Of a stretch of 43,246 bases of DNA, positions 19,771-28,854 are shown piece after piece; within the stretch, counting starts at the first letter, position 1, and every line of letters starts with the position of its first letter. Below the pieces are notes generated by a model. The model was not told the DNA's origin and did no database searches. It worked only from the letters and a program-made list of their open reading frames with translations. The translations under genes were made by a program, and so were the position numbers. Origin of the DNA: Bacteroidales bacterium (GTDB taxonomy: Bacteria > Bacteroidota > Bacteroidia > Bacteroidales > Bacteroidaceae); contig JAILCU010000059.1 of the NCBI GenBank assembly GCA_024690405.1, forward strand, positions 1 to 43,246, read 5' to 3'.

Positions 19771-20577
19771 ATGCACACAAGAGAAGAAAAACTTGCGGCT
19801 TTCGGTAGGTTGCTCGACGTCATGGACGATTTGCGCACCAAATGCCCGTGGGACCGCAAGCAGACCAACGAAAGCCTGCGGCCAAACACAATAGAGGAAA
19901 CGTACGAACTCGCTGATGCTTTGATCAAGGATGACAAATCGGAGATTTGCAAGGAACTGGGTGACGTGCTCTTGCACATTGTCTTCTATGCCCGCATTGG
20001 TTCGGAGACAGGCGATTTCGATATTGCCGACGTCTGCAACAAACTCTGCGACAAACTCATCTATCGCCATCCTCATGTCTATGGCCCTGATGCCGAGCGC
20101 ATCGAGAAGGGTGAGGTCACGGTCGATCAGGTGCTGAAGAATTGGGAGCAGCTGAAGGTGCGCGAGAAGGGCGGCAATAAGCGCGTGCTGAGTGGCGTTC
20201 CTGAGGCTCTGCCTTCGCTCATCAAGGCCTATCGCATTCAGGATAAGGCCCGTGGCGTAGGTTTCGACTGGGCTAAGCGCGAGCAGGTGTGGGACAAGGT
20301 CCGCGAGGAACTTGGCGAACTCGAAGTGGAACTGGAGCGCCAGGACAAGGAAAAGAGCACCCAGGAGCTGGGCGACTTCCTGTTCTCCGTCATTAATGCG
20401 GCCCGCCTCTATAAGTTGAACCCTGACAACGCCCTTGAACTCACCAATCGCAAGTTTATCCGTCGGTTCACCTACCTCGAGGAGCATAGCATACGCATTG
20501 GTAAGCCCCTCACCGAGATGACGCTCGAGGAGATGGACAACATTTGGAACGAAGCAAAAGAACAAGAAAAAGCATAA
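19771..20577 (+). CDS. mazG: Nucleoside triphosphate pyrophosphohydrolase MazG
   Basis: LLDVMDDLRTKCPWDRKQTNESLRPNTIEETYELADAL; duplicated MazG fold EELGELEVEL / ELGDFLFSVINAARL. Confidence 0.94.
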   Translation: MHTREEKLAAFGRLLDVMDDLRTKCPWDRKQTNESLRPNTIEETYELADALIKDDKSEICKELGDVLLHIVFYARIGSETGDFDIADVCNKLCDKLIYRHPHVYGPDAERIEKGEVTVDQVLKNWEQLKVREKGGNKRVLSGVPEALPSLIKAYRIQDKARGVGFDWAKREQVWDKVREELGELEVELERQDKEKSTQELGDFLFSVINAARLYKLNPDNALELTNRKFIRRFTYLEEHSIRIGKPLTEMTLEEMDNIWNEAKEQEKA

Positions 20578-20580
20578 ACA

Positions 20581-23343
20581 ATGGAATTAGCAAGCAAATA
20601 CTCCCCCGCTGAAGTCGAGGGCAAATGGTATCAATATTGGTTGGACAACAAGTTGTTCAGCTCCAAGCCCGATGGTCGCGAACCCTACACCATCGTGATT
20701 CCGCCACCTAACGTGACGGGTGTGCTCCACATGGGACACGTGCTGAACGAGACCATTCAGGATATCCTTGTCCGCCATGCCCGCATGGAAGGCAAGAACG
20801 CCTGCTGGGTGCCTGGCACCGATCACGCCAGCATCGCTACGGAGGCGAAGGTGGTCAACCGTTTGGCTGAGCAGGGTATCAAGAAGACCGACCTCTCGCG
20901 CGAGGAATTCCTCAAGCACGCTTGGGCTTGGACCGAGGAGCACGGAGGCATTATCCTCAAGCAGTTGCGCAAGCTCGGATGCTCCTGCGACTGGGACCGC
21001 ACGGCTTTCACCATGGATGAAGTGCGCTCCGAGAGCGTCATCAAGGTGTTCGTGGACCTCTATCGCAAAGGTCTCATCTACCGCGGTGTGCGCATGGTGA
21101 ACTGGGACCCCAAAGCCCTCACCGCCCTCTCCGACGAAGAAGTAGTCTATAAAGAAGAGCACACCAAGCTCTACTACATGAAATACTATGTAGCGGATGC
21201 TGTGCCCGGCGGTTTTGCTGCCGGCGAAGGAGACGTCATCCACAAGGACGAGCGCGGCTATTATGCCGTAGTTGCTACTACACGCCCCGAGACCATCATG
21301 GGCGACGTGGCCATGTGTATTAATCCTGCCGACCCGAAGAACCAATGGTTGAAGGGCCGCAAGGTGATTGTGCCCGTGGTGGGTCGCGTCATTCCCGTCA
21401 TCGAGGACGATTATGTCGACATCGAGTTTGGTACGGGTTGCTTGAAGGTAACGCCTGCTCACGATGTGAATGACTACATGCTCGGCGAGAAATACAATCT
21501 CGAGGCTATCGATATTTTCAACGACGACGCTACCCTCAGCGAGCGCATCGCAACGGCCCAGCAAGCTGCCCTCGAGGCCAGCAAGGCTGAAGGCCGTGCG
21601 GTCGATGATTTTGTCATCGACCTCCAGAAATACGTCGGCACCGAGCGCTTCGCCTGCCGCAAGCAGATTTCCGAGGATATGGTAGCTGCTGGACTGATGG
21701 AGAAAATCGAGAACTACGACAACAAGATCGGTTGCAGCGAACGTACGGGCGTGCCCATCGAACCGAAACTCTCGATGCAATGGTTCTTGAAGATGGAGCA
21801 TCTGGCTGACATCGCCCTCTCGCCCGTGATGAACGACGATATTCAATTCTATCCCGCAAAATACAAGAACACCTATCGCCATTGGCTTGAGAACATCAAG
21901 GACTGGTGTATCTCGCGTCAGTTGTGGTGGGGTCATCGCATACCTGCATGGTACCTGCCTACAGGCGGCTACGTGGTAGCTGAGAATGCTGAGGAAGCTC
22001 TGCAGCAAGCCCGCGAGAAAAGCGGTAATGCTGATTTGCAGCTGTCCGACCTCCGCCAGGACGAGGACGCTCTCGACACGTGGTTTAGCTCGTGGCTCTG
22101 GCCCATCAGCCTCTTCGATGGCATCCGCAATCCCGGCAACGAGGAAATCTCCTACTACTATCCCACGGCCGACCTCGTGACGGGTCCGGATATCATCTTT
22201 TTCTGGGTGGCCCGCATGATTATGGCTGGCTATGAATACGAGCAGAAAATGCCGTTCCGCCACGTCTATTTTACGGGAATCGTGCGCGATAAGTTGGGCC
22301 GTAAGATGTCGAAATCGTTGGGCAACTCGCCCGATCCGCTTGAGCTCATCGAGAAGTTTGGTGCTGACGGCGTACGTATGGGTATGATGCTCAGCGCCCC
22401 TGCTGGCAACGATATCCTCTTCGACGAAGTGCTCTGCGAACAGGGCCGTAACTTCAACAATAAGATTTGGAATGCTTTCCGCCTCGTGAAAGGTTGGGAA
22501 GTGGCAGATATGGAACAGTCGGAGGCTGCACGAATCGCCACGGAGTGGTTCGAGGCTAAACTGCGCTTGGCAGCCGAGGAACTTGCCGACGACTTCTCGA
22601 AGTACCGCCTCTCGGAGGCTTTGATGACCGTGTACAAACTCTTCTGGGACGAGTTCTCAAGCTGGTATCTCGAGATGGTGAAGCCTGCTTATGTCGATGG
22701 CAAGGCTCAGCCCGTGGATGCCAAGACGTATGCTGCTACGCTCAAGTTCTTCGAGGTGCTGCTGAAGATGTTGCACCCCTTCATGCCCTTCATCACCGAA
22801 GCGCTCTGGCAGGCCCTCTACGACCGCCAGCCGGGCGAGAGCATCATGCGCGCCGAGCTTCATATGGAGGCTCCCACAGATGCCGACCGTCAGCTTTGCG
22901 CCGACTTTGAGACTGTCAAGGAAGTGGTTACGGCCATCCGTGCCGTGCGCAGCCAGAAGAATATCGCTCCTCGTGAGCGCCTCACCCTCGAAGTGCTCGG
23001 GCAGAATCCATTGGCAGCTTTCGTCACTCCTATCCTCAAGATGGCCAACCTCGAGGCTGTGAATGTCGTTACGGAGAAATCTTCCGGTAGCGCTTCCTTC
23101 CTCGTCGGTACTACGGAGTATGCTGTGCCCCTTGGTTCGCTCATCGACTTGGATGCCGAGCGCAAGAAACTTGAGAGCGAACTCCAGCGTTTGGAAGGTT
23201 TCCTCGTCAGCGTGGAGAAGAAGCTTCAAAACGAGCGCTTCGTGCAGAACGCTCCTGCAGCCGTGGTTGAGATGGAGCGCAAGAAGAAGGCCGATGCCGA
23301 GCAGAAGATTGCTGCCCTGCGCGAGTCAATCGCAAGCTTGTAG
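20581..23343 (+). CDS. valS: Valyl-tRNA synthetase
   Basis: [16 protein letters not shown] (HIGH region), [25 protein letters not shown] (KMSKS), C-terminal coiled coil. Confidence 0.97.
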   Translation: MELASKYSPAEVEGKWYQYWLDNKLFSSKPDGREPYTIVIPPPNVTGVLHMGHVLNETIQDILVRHARMEGKNACWVPGTDHASIATEAKVVNRLAEQGIKKTDLSREEFLKHAWAWTEEHGGIILKQLRKLGCSCDWDRTAFTMDEVRSESVIKVFVDLYRKGLIYRGVRMVNWDPKALTALSDEEVVYKEEHTKLYYMKYYVADAVPGGFAAGEGDVIHKDERGYYAVVATTRPETIMGDVAMCINPADPKNQWLKGRKVIVPVVGRVIPVIEDDYVDIEFGTGCLKVTPAHDVNDYMLGEKYNLEAIDIFNDDATLSERIATAQQAALEASKAEGRAVDDFVIDLQKYVGTERFACRKQISEDMVAAGLMEKIENYDNKIGCSERTGVPIEPKLSMQWFLKMEHLADIALSPVMNDDIQFYPAKYKNTYRHWLENIKDWCISRQLWWGHRIPAWYLPTGGYVVAENAEEALQQAREKSGNADLQLSDLRQDEDALDTWFSSWLWPISLFDGIRNPGNEEISYYYPTADLVTGPDIIFFWVARMIMAGYEYEQKMPFRHVYFTGIVRDKLGRKMSKSLGNSPDPLELIEKFGADGVRMGMMLSAPAGNDILFDEVLCEQGRNFNNKIWNAFRLVKGWEVADMEQSEAARIATEWFEAKLRLAAEELADDFSKYRLSEALMTVYKLFWDEFSSWYLEMVKPAYVDGKAQPVDAKTYAATLKFFEVLLKMLHPFMPFITEALWQALYDRQPGESIMRAELHMEAPTDADRQLCADFETVKEVVTAIRAVRSQKNIAPRERLTLEVLGQNPLAAFVTPILKMANLEAVNVVTEKSSGSASFLVGTTEYAVPLGSLIDLDAERKKLESELQRLEGFLVSVEKKLQNERFVQNAPAAVVEMERKKKADAEQKIAALRESIASL

Positions 23344-23389
23344 AATTTAGGAGTTATCTGCTCTTATTCCATCTCCTTGATAAGAGATA

Positions 23390-23430
23390 GAAGCCCGGAA
23401 GTCGAATGAATGACTTCCGGGCTATCTTTT
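23390..23430 (+). terminator. Rho-independent terminator after valS
   Basis: AGCCCGGAAGTC-gaatgaat-GACTTCCGGGCT followed by atctttt. Confidence 0.9.
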
Positions 23431-23481
23431 ATTGGTGGCAAAGGATGGCTCTCCCTTTAATCTTTCTACATAATGGCCTTT

Positions 23482-24615
23482 TTAGCGATGGGCATACATC
23501 TCTTCATAGTAGTGCTGATAATCGCCGCTAGTGACGTTGTCCATCCACGCTTGGTTGTCGAGATACCAGCGAACGGTCTTCTCAATGCCTTCCTCGAATT
23601 GCAACGATGGCTCCCAACCGAGTTCGCGTTGCAGCTTGGTGCTATCGATGGCATAACGAAGGTCGTGACCGGCACGGTCGGTGACGTATGTGATGAGGTT
23701 CATGTCCTCGCCTTCTGTTCTGCCAAGTAGACGGTCGACTGTATGAATGAGCACTTTGATGATGTCGATGTTCTTCCATTCATTGAAGCCACCGATATTA
23801 TAGGTCTCTGCGAGCTTTCCCTTATGGAAGATGAGATCGATGGCACGGGCGTGGTCTTCAACATAGAGCCAGTCGCGGACATTTTCACCCTTACCATAGA
23901 CAGGCAGGGGCTTGCGGTGGCGGATATTGTTTATAAATAAAGGAATCAGTTTCTCCGGGAACTGATAGGGACCATAGTTGTTGGAGCAGTTGGTGACGAT
24001 GGTCGGCATTCCGTAGGTGTCATGGTATGCGCGTACGAAATGATCACTGCTGGCTTTAGCGGCGCTATAGGGACTGTGCGGTTGGTATTTGAGGTCCTCG
24101 GTGAAGAAACGTTCGCCATAGGCCAGATGATGATTCTCAGAAGAAGCCGTGGTGGTGAAAGGGGGAGTGATGCCTTCGGGATGTGTCATCTCCAGTGCAC
24201 CATAGACTTCGTCGGTGCTTATATGATAGAAACGTTTTCCTTCAAATTTCTCAGGTAAGGATTCCCAATAGATTTTGGCGGCTTGAAGGAGGGACAAGGT
24301 GCCCATGACGTTCGTCTGCGCAAAAGTGAAGGGGTCTTTGATGCTACGATCTACATGGCTTTCGGCTGCCAGATGGATGATGCCATCAACATGCTTGTCT
24401 TGCATCAGCTTCATAATGCCTTCGAAATCGCATATGTCCATCTTTGCAAATTCGTAGTTGGGCTTGTTCTCAATGTCCTTTAAATTGGCGAGGTTCCCGG
24501 CATAGGTGAGTTTGTCGAGGTTGATGATGTGGTAGTCTGGGTATTTTTTGACGAAAAGGCGAACGACGTGCGAACCGATGAAGCCGGCGCCACCAGTGAT
24601 GATGATCGTATGCAT
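23482..24615 (-). CDS. rfbB: dTDP-glucose 4,6-dehydratase
   Basis: IIITGGAGFIGSHVVRLFVKKYPDYHIINLDKLTYAGNL; HISTDEVYG; YSAAKASSDHFVRAY. Confidence 0.95.
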   Translation of the reverse strand: MHTIIITGGAGFIGSHVVRLFVKKYPDYHIINLDKLTYAGNLANLKDIENKPNYEFAKMDICDFEGIMKLMQDKHVDGIIHLAAESHVDRSIKDPFTFAQTNVMGTLSLLQAAKIYWESLPEKFEGKRFYHISTDEVYGALEMTHPEGITPPFTTTASSENHHLAYGERFFTEDLKYQPHSPYSAAKASSDHFVRAYHDTYGMPTIVTNCSNNYGPYQFPEKLIPLFINNIRHRKPLPVYGKGENVRDWLYVEDHARAIDLIFHKGKLAETYNIGGFNEWKNIDIIKVLIHTVDRLLGRTEGEDMNLITYVTDRAGHDLRYAIDSTKLQRELGWEPSLQFEEGIEKTVRWYLDNQAWMDNVTSGDYQHYYEEMYAHR

Positions 24616-24635
24616 AAGATGATATTCAGGTAGGT

Positions 24636-25190
24636 TTAGAAAACGAAAGGTGAATCAAAATCCTTTAACAAGGGATGGCGTTTGTCTTTCTCGCTCAAAA
24701 TGGCTTGAGTAAGGGGAATATGCCAGTCGATGCCAAGGTCCGGGTCGTCGAGTTGCAAACCCGCATCGGCTTCAGGATGGTAGAATTCATCACATTTGTA
24801 TTGGAATACAGCCGTGGGGGAGAGCACAGAGAACCCATGTGCGAATCCCTTAGGAATAAAGAACTGAAGGTGGTTCTCTTCGGTGAGTTCTACAGCAACG
24901 TGCTGTCCATAGGTGGGAGAACCCACGCGAATGTCAACAGCGACGTCAAGAACAGAGCCGCGCACGCAACGAACGAGCTTGGATTGTGTGAATGGTGGGC
25001 GTTGAAAATGCAATCCACGTACAACGCCATAGGTGCTCATGCTTTCGTTGTCTTGAACGAAATGTACGTTGCCAATGGCTGACGTGAAGTCGCGCTCGGA
25101 ATAGGACTCAAAGAAATAACCTCGGGCATCTTTGAAAATGCGGGGCTCAATAATGAGTAAGCCTTCAATGGCGGTTTTTATGACTTCCAT
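24636..25190 (-). CDS. rfbC: dTDP-4-dehydrorhamnose 3,5-epimerase
   Basis: IEGLLIIEPRIFKDARGYFFESYSERDF; VRGLHFQRPPFTQSKLVRCVRGSVLDVAVDIRVGSPTYG; FIPKGFAHGF. Confidence 0.94.
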   Translation of the reverse strand: MEVIKTAIEGLLIIEPRIFKDARGYFFESYSERDFTSAIGNVHFVQDNESMSTYGVVRGLHFQRPPFTQSKLVRCVRGSVLDVAVDIRVGSPTYGQHVAVELTEENHLQFFIPKGFAHGFSVLSPTAVFQYKCDEFYHPEADAGLQLDDPDLGIDWHIPLTQAILSEKDKRHPLLKDFDSPFVF

Positions 25191-25229
25191 GGGATAGAAT
25201 GACGTGCTATTATATAGAGGTAAAGGTGG

Positions 25230-25775
25230 CTATACTCCCTCTTCGTCCAACTCCGCATCACTGCGTTCGTCCCGAGTGATGGTCATGCCGCCATTCGGGT
25301 CGATGGTGAGGAGCAAAGGTTCAAACATATCGCTTTGTGGCAGACTCACGCTGACGGCAAAACGCAAACCCGGCAAACTCTTGTCGCACATCATGCCGTC
25401 GAGAATTCCTTTTTTGCGAAACTCTGATGACAGGTAAGAGGCAAAATTGTGCTTTGTGAAGCGGAACTGTGAGAAATCATTGCCGCGGCTAAGGGTGAGA
25501 GTATATTCATTGTCTGCATAGATGGTGCCTTCGTCATCGGTCACGGTGGGAAGACTGTCTGATGCGCAACGGTGAATGGTGTAGTTAAATGTCTTCCCAC
25601 CGACATTGATAGAGTCGCTGTAATTGTATTCAGGCATACGTTGGATGCCATCGGAAGCAGACTCGTCAACGGCATATTCATTGCTGCCTGTGGTGGTCTC
25701 TGTTTTAGGTGTACTACCACCGCAAGAACAGAGCATCAGAAGGCTCATAACCAAAGGTAAAAATGTTTTTTTCAT
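25230..25775 (-). CDS. Lipoprotein, DUF4738-like (start at internal MKKTFLPLVMSLLMLCSCGG; ORF open to 26219)
   Basis: Lipobox LMLCSC signal; 181-aa product; the N-terminal extension overlaps the divergent gene at 25845 and is unlikely. Confidence 0.65.
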   Translation of the reverse strand: MKKTFLPLVMSLLMLCSCGGSTPKTETTTGSNEYAVDESASDGIQRMPEYNYSDSINVGGKTFNYTIHRCASDSLPTVTDDEGTIYADNEYTLTLSRGNDFSQFRFTKHNFASYLSSEFRKKGILDGMMCDKSLPGLRFAVSVSLPQSDMFEPLLLTIDPNGGMTITRDERSDAELDEEGV

Positions 25776-25844
25776 ACTTCTTTTTGCAGATTTTGGTGCA
25801 AAAATAGACAAATATCTTGAAATAAACGTATCTTTGCCGCAGAA

Positions 25845-26552
25845 ATGAAGATAAAAGACTTTTTTTTCATCTGTTTGTTGTTGTCGTGCTTCACCTGGGA
25901 TGCATGTACCGTAGATCAGACGGAGCATCATGAGCAGCCTTTGCCCAATGTGGTGGAGGATTCTGTGGACTTCATCTTGAAGGTGCGTCAGACGTCGCGT
26001 CTTTATACGGCTGAGTATCAGGTGCACAAGATTGTGACGCATGCCGACGTGAAACGCTTGAAGACGACAGTCCTGGGCTATGATGTGATTGATACGGATT
26101 TGCCGTTGGGGGACCGTAAAATAGCCATTCCTATTGATGTAACACTGAAAGCTTACATCGACTTCAGCCATTTCTCTGAAAAGCAGGTGGAGCGCTCTTC
26201 CGATGGGCGACATATTCATATCGTACTGCCTGACCCTAAGGTGGTGGTGACCTCATCGAAGGTGGACCATGCCTCGGTGCGACAGTTCTCCGCCTTGCTA
26301 CGCAGTGATTATTCTGATGCCGAGATGACCAATTTCACGGCACAGGGCGTTCGTGCAGTACTCTATGCTGTTCCGCAGATGGGCATTCTCGAGACTGCGC
26401 GCCAAAGTGCGGCTGCCACCTTGATCCCATTGGTGGCATCGATGGGTTATGAGCCGGACCATATCGTTGTCACGTTCCGTAAGGATTTCACGGGCAAGGA
26501 CCTCCCTCTGTTGTTCGACAATGAGAAAAGCGTGGTACGATTCGGGAAATAG
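25845..26552 (+). CDS. DUF4230 family protein (putative lipoprotein)
   Basis: Signal-like N terminus; TAEYQVHKIVTHAD, IPIDVTLKAYIDFSHF, ILPDPKVVVTSSKVDH pattern; TATCTTTG -7 box upstream. Confidence 0.7.
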   Translation: MKIKDFFFICLLLSCFTWDACTVDQTEHHEQPLPNVVEDSVDFILKVRQTSRLYTAEYQVHKIVTHADVKRLKTTVLGYDVIDTDLPLGDRKIAIPIDVTLKAYIDFSHFSEKQVERSSDGRHIHIVLPDPKVVVTSSKVDHASVRQFSALLRSDYSDAEMTNFTAQGVRAVLYAVPQMGILETARQSAAATLIPLVASMGYEPDHIVVTFRKDFTGKDLPLLFDNEKSVVRFGK

Positions 26553-26620
26553 AGGAGTGGCCAAAGACTGAATGCAGATAATTTATATAGGCGATCCTTA
26601 TCGGGTCGATAGCATATAAT

Positions 26621-27262
26621 ATGAATATTTGGAGAAAGATAGCTGACCGGACTGCGGCCTTCTTGAGCAGCCATTTACTGATTTGGGTGCTTGTTCTTGT
26701 TGTCGCGGTGGTCCTGTGTGCTTTGCTGTTGCGACGCTGTCGAGAAGATCGGACATTCATGTCCGTGAGTATCGAGAGTACTGACACCATTGGTATCACT
26801 CCGGCACAGATACGAAGCATTGAACGCATCGGACAATGGGAATTTCTATCTATAGCTGACGAGGAATTGGTCGATACTGTACGTGCACGTACTTTTTCAC
26901 GCGACGATCGTCTTATTCGTATTTATCATGGTACCCTACGCTTGGGAGTTGATCTCTCACAGTGTAGCGACAGTTGGGTGAGAATGCATGGAGATACATT
27001 GGTGGCTATACTGCCTCCTGTATGTTTGCTCTCGAATCAGTTTATCGATGAAGCCCGTACACGCTCGTTCTATGAGAGTGGTGAATGGAGTGCCAGAGCG
27101 AAGGAACAGATGTACTGGAAAGCTGTCCGGCGAATGCGTGATCGCTGTCTGACGGAGAAAAACTATGTCCTGGCAGAGCGCAATGCCATTGAACAATTCA
27201 CTGCACTCTTCCGTACCTTTGGCTTTCAAAACGTCAAAGTAGACTTCGACCGCCAGCATTAA
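26621..27262 (+). CDS. DUF4230 family protein with N-terminal transmembrane helix
   Basis: TM segment LLIWVLVLVVAVVLCALLL; architecture parallel to the preceding gene (IYHGTLRLGVDLSQC, LVAILPPVCLLSNQFIDE). Confidence 0.65.
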   Translation: MNIWRKIADRTAAFLSSHLLIWVLVLVVAVVLCALLLRRCREDRTFMSVSIESTDTIGITPAQIRSIERIGQWEFLSIADEELVDTVRARTFSRDDRLIRIYHGTLRLGVDLSQCSDSWVRMHGDTLVAILPPVCLLSNQFIDEARTRSFYESGEWSARAKEQMYWKAVRRMRDRCLTEKNYVLAERNAIEQFTALFRTFGFQNVKVDFDRQH

Positions 27263-27286
27263 CCCGTTTTTACCCCAATTTGCCCC

Positions 27287-27500
27287 CTTGTCCCCTTCCC
27301 TTGCCCTTTCCCCTTCCCTTGCCCTTTCCCCTTCCCTTGCTCTTTTCTTCCTGCTTGCCCTTTTCCCTTCCTCGCTTGTCCTTTTTCCTTCCTCGCTTGT
27401 CCTTTTCCCTTCCTCGCTTGTCCTTTTCCCCTCCTCCTTCTTGTAGCCTCTTCCCCCCCTCTTTCCTTTCCCCCTCTCTTTCCTTTTCCCCTCCCTTTCA
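27287..27500. repeat. ~214-bp near-homopyrimidine (+ strand) tract with 18-bp then 21-bp tandem units
   Basis: cttg anchors at 27300, 27318, 27336, 27354, 27375, 27396 and 27417 give spacings of 18,18,18,21,21,21. Confidence 0.9.
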
Positions 27501-27503
27501 TGT

Positions 27504-27533
27504 GGCCGCCGTGCCCTCGCTGTCAGGCGAGGG
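27504..27533 (-). repeat. 30-bp dispersed hairpin element, copy 2 (CCCTCGCC-tgaca-GCGAGGGCACGGCGGCC on minus strand)
   Basis: ~25/30 identical, no gaps, to 2250-2279. Confidence 0.7.
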
Positions 27534-27630
27534 TCCCTTCCCCCTGTAAAGTGAGCAGGCCCGAAGGAAGTGGATTCCTTCAGGCCTGCATATAAATGGG
27601 TTAATAATGTTCTTTTTAATAGCCCGACTT

Positions 27631-27723
27631 TTAGTCGAGACTGCCAGTAAATACGGATGCGTTACTGACGATTGCTGCAATTGCTACAATTACGAATGCA
27701 ATAGTTGTTGTTGCTGATACCAT
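27631..27723 (-). CDS. 30-aa hydrophobic small protein (MVSATTTIAFVIVAIAAIVSNASVFTGSLD)
   Basis: AAAAAGGTAAAAGTATT-ATG upstream context; TACCTTTG box at 27838-27845 (minus); single predicted TM stretch; absent from ORF track because of length. Confidence 0.5.
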   Translation of the reverse strand: MVSATTTIAFVIVAIAAIVSNASVFTGSLD

Positions 27724-28011
27724 AATACTTTTACCTTTTTAATTAAACTTCTTGTTATCCTTTTTTCACTTTTACGAGGGCCTCGCTTGGCCTCTCTTTG
27801 AACTCGGTTATCCTTTGTTCTTTTTCTTTTGACGATGCAAAGGTACGGACTTTTGGAGTAATATGGTTCTGTTTTATGTCGAATAGCATATTTTTGGCTG
27901 CTTTTATTGATTCTTGTCAAGAATAATATGCTGAAAAGCATAAAAACACTGCACCCTCGGATGTGGATGCAGTGATGAATAAATGCCTCTTAAGTAGGGA
28001 AAGGTATACTC

Positions 28012-28099
28012 TTTAGAGGAGTTTCTCAATTTGTTTAGAGGAGTTTTTCGATTTGTTTAGAAGAGTTCTTCGTTTTGTTTAGAGGAGTTTTTTGATTTG
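28012..28099. repeat. 22-bp tandem repeat, 4 units; the last overlaps the 3' end and stop codon of the peroxidase gene
   Basis: tttagaggagtttctcaatttg / tttagaggagtttttcgatttg / tttagaagagttcttcgttttg / tttagaggagttttttgatttg at 28012, 28034, 28056, 28078. Confidence 0.93.
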
Positions 28100-28750
28100 T
28101 GCTTCGACATCAGCCATATCATGGGTAGGCTCAAAACGGGCTACAACCTGACCTTGACGGTTGATGAGGAACTTGGTAAAGTTCCATTTGATATCGGCTT
28201 TAGAGGCGAATTCCGGGTCTGCCTTGCCGAGAAGGTCGTTGAGAATAGGTGTGAGTTTGTGGCCCTCATCAAAGCCTCCGAAACCTTTTTGCTGTTTAAG
28301 CCAAGTGTAGAGCGGCATCTCATTTTCGCCGTTGACGTCGGCTTTGGTGAATTGCGGGAATTTGGTGCCATAATTGACTTGACAGAACTGCGTGATCTCT
28401 TCGTCGGTGCCAGGGGCTTGCTGTCCGAATTGGTTACAGGGGAAGTCAAGAATCTCTAAACCGCGTTCATGCAGACGTTCATACATCGCTTCGAGTGCCT
28501 CGTATTGTGGAGTAAAACCACAACGGCTGGCGGTATTGACGACAAGGAGCACTTGCCCTTTGAATTGGCCGAGACTGACGTCTTCCTGTTTTTTGTTCTT
28601 AACTGTGAAATCGTAGATTGTTTTCATAGAAGGAGTGGGAGTTTGGGTTGCTAATGTAGATGTCGCATTTGACGATGAGGTATTCTTTGAAGAACATGAT
28701 GCCATGCCAATAAGGCAGGGAATCATGATGAGAAGTGGGAAGTAACGCAT
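28079..28750 (-). CDS. Glutathione peroxidase-family lipoprotein (Cys-type active site)
   Basis: MRYFPLLIMIPCLIGMASCSS lipobox; VVNTASRCGFTPQYEALEAMY; ILDFPCNQFGQQAPG; WNFTKFLINRQGQVVARF. Confidence 0.93.
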   Translation of the reverse strand: MRYFPLLIMIPCLIGMASCSSKNTSSSNATSTLATQTPTPSMKTIYDFTVKNKKQEDVSLGQFKGQVLLVVNTASRCGFTPQYEALEAMYERLHERGLEILDFPCNQFGQQAPGTDEEITQFCQVNYGTKFPQFTKADVNGENEMPLYTWLKQQKGFGGFDEGHKLTPILNDLLGKADPEFASKADIKWNFTKFLINRQGQVVARFEPTHDMADVEAQIKKLL

Positions 28751-28854
28751 AGTCTGTTTTTGAAATGATAAATAGTTTATTTTGTTTTGTGTGAGATCTT
28801 TATGGGATACTGTGCATATCCTCTTGTGCAGACGGGAATCACAGGGAGGATGCG

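Noticed and set aside
20587-22263. 558-aa ORF on the minus strand
   Set aside because: Fully antisense to the confident valS gene; no recognisable domain; explained by codon bias opening the complementary frame.
25776-26219. N-terminal extension of the DUF4738-like ORF
   Set aside because: The extension overlaps a divergent gene and lacks a signal peptide; the internal Met starts a canonical lipoprotein signal.
27259-27501. 80-aa Lys/Gly/Gln/Arg-rich ORF on the minus strand
   Set aside because: Not called as CDS because the sequence is a purine-only repeat tract; kept only as an alternative in the finding on the tract.
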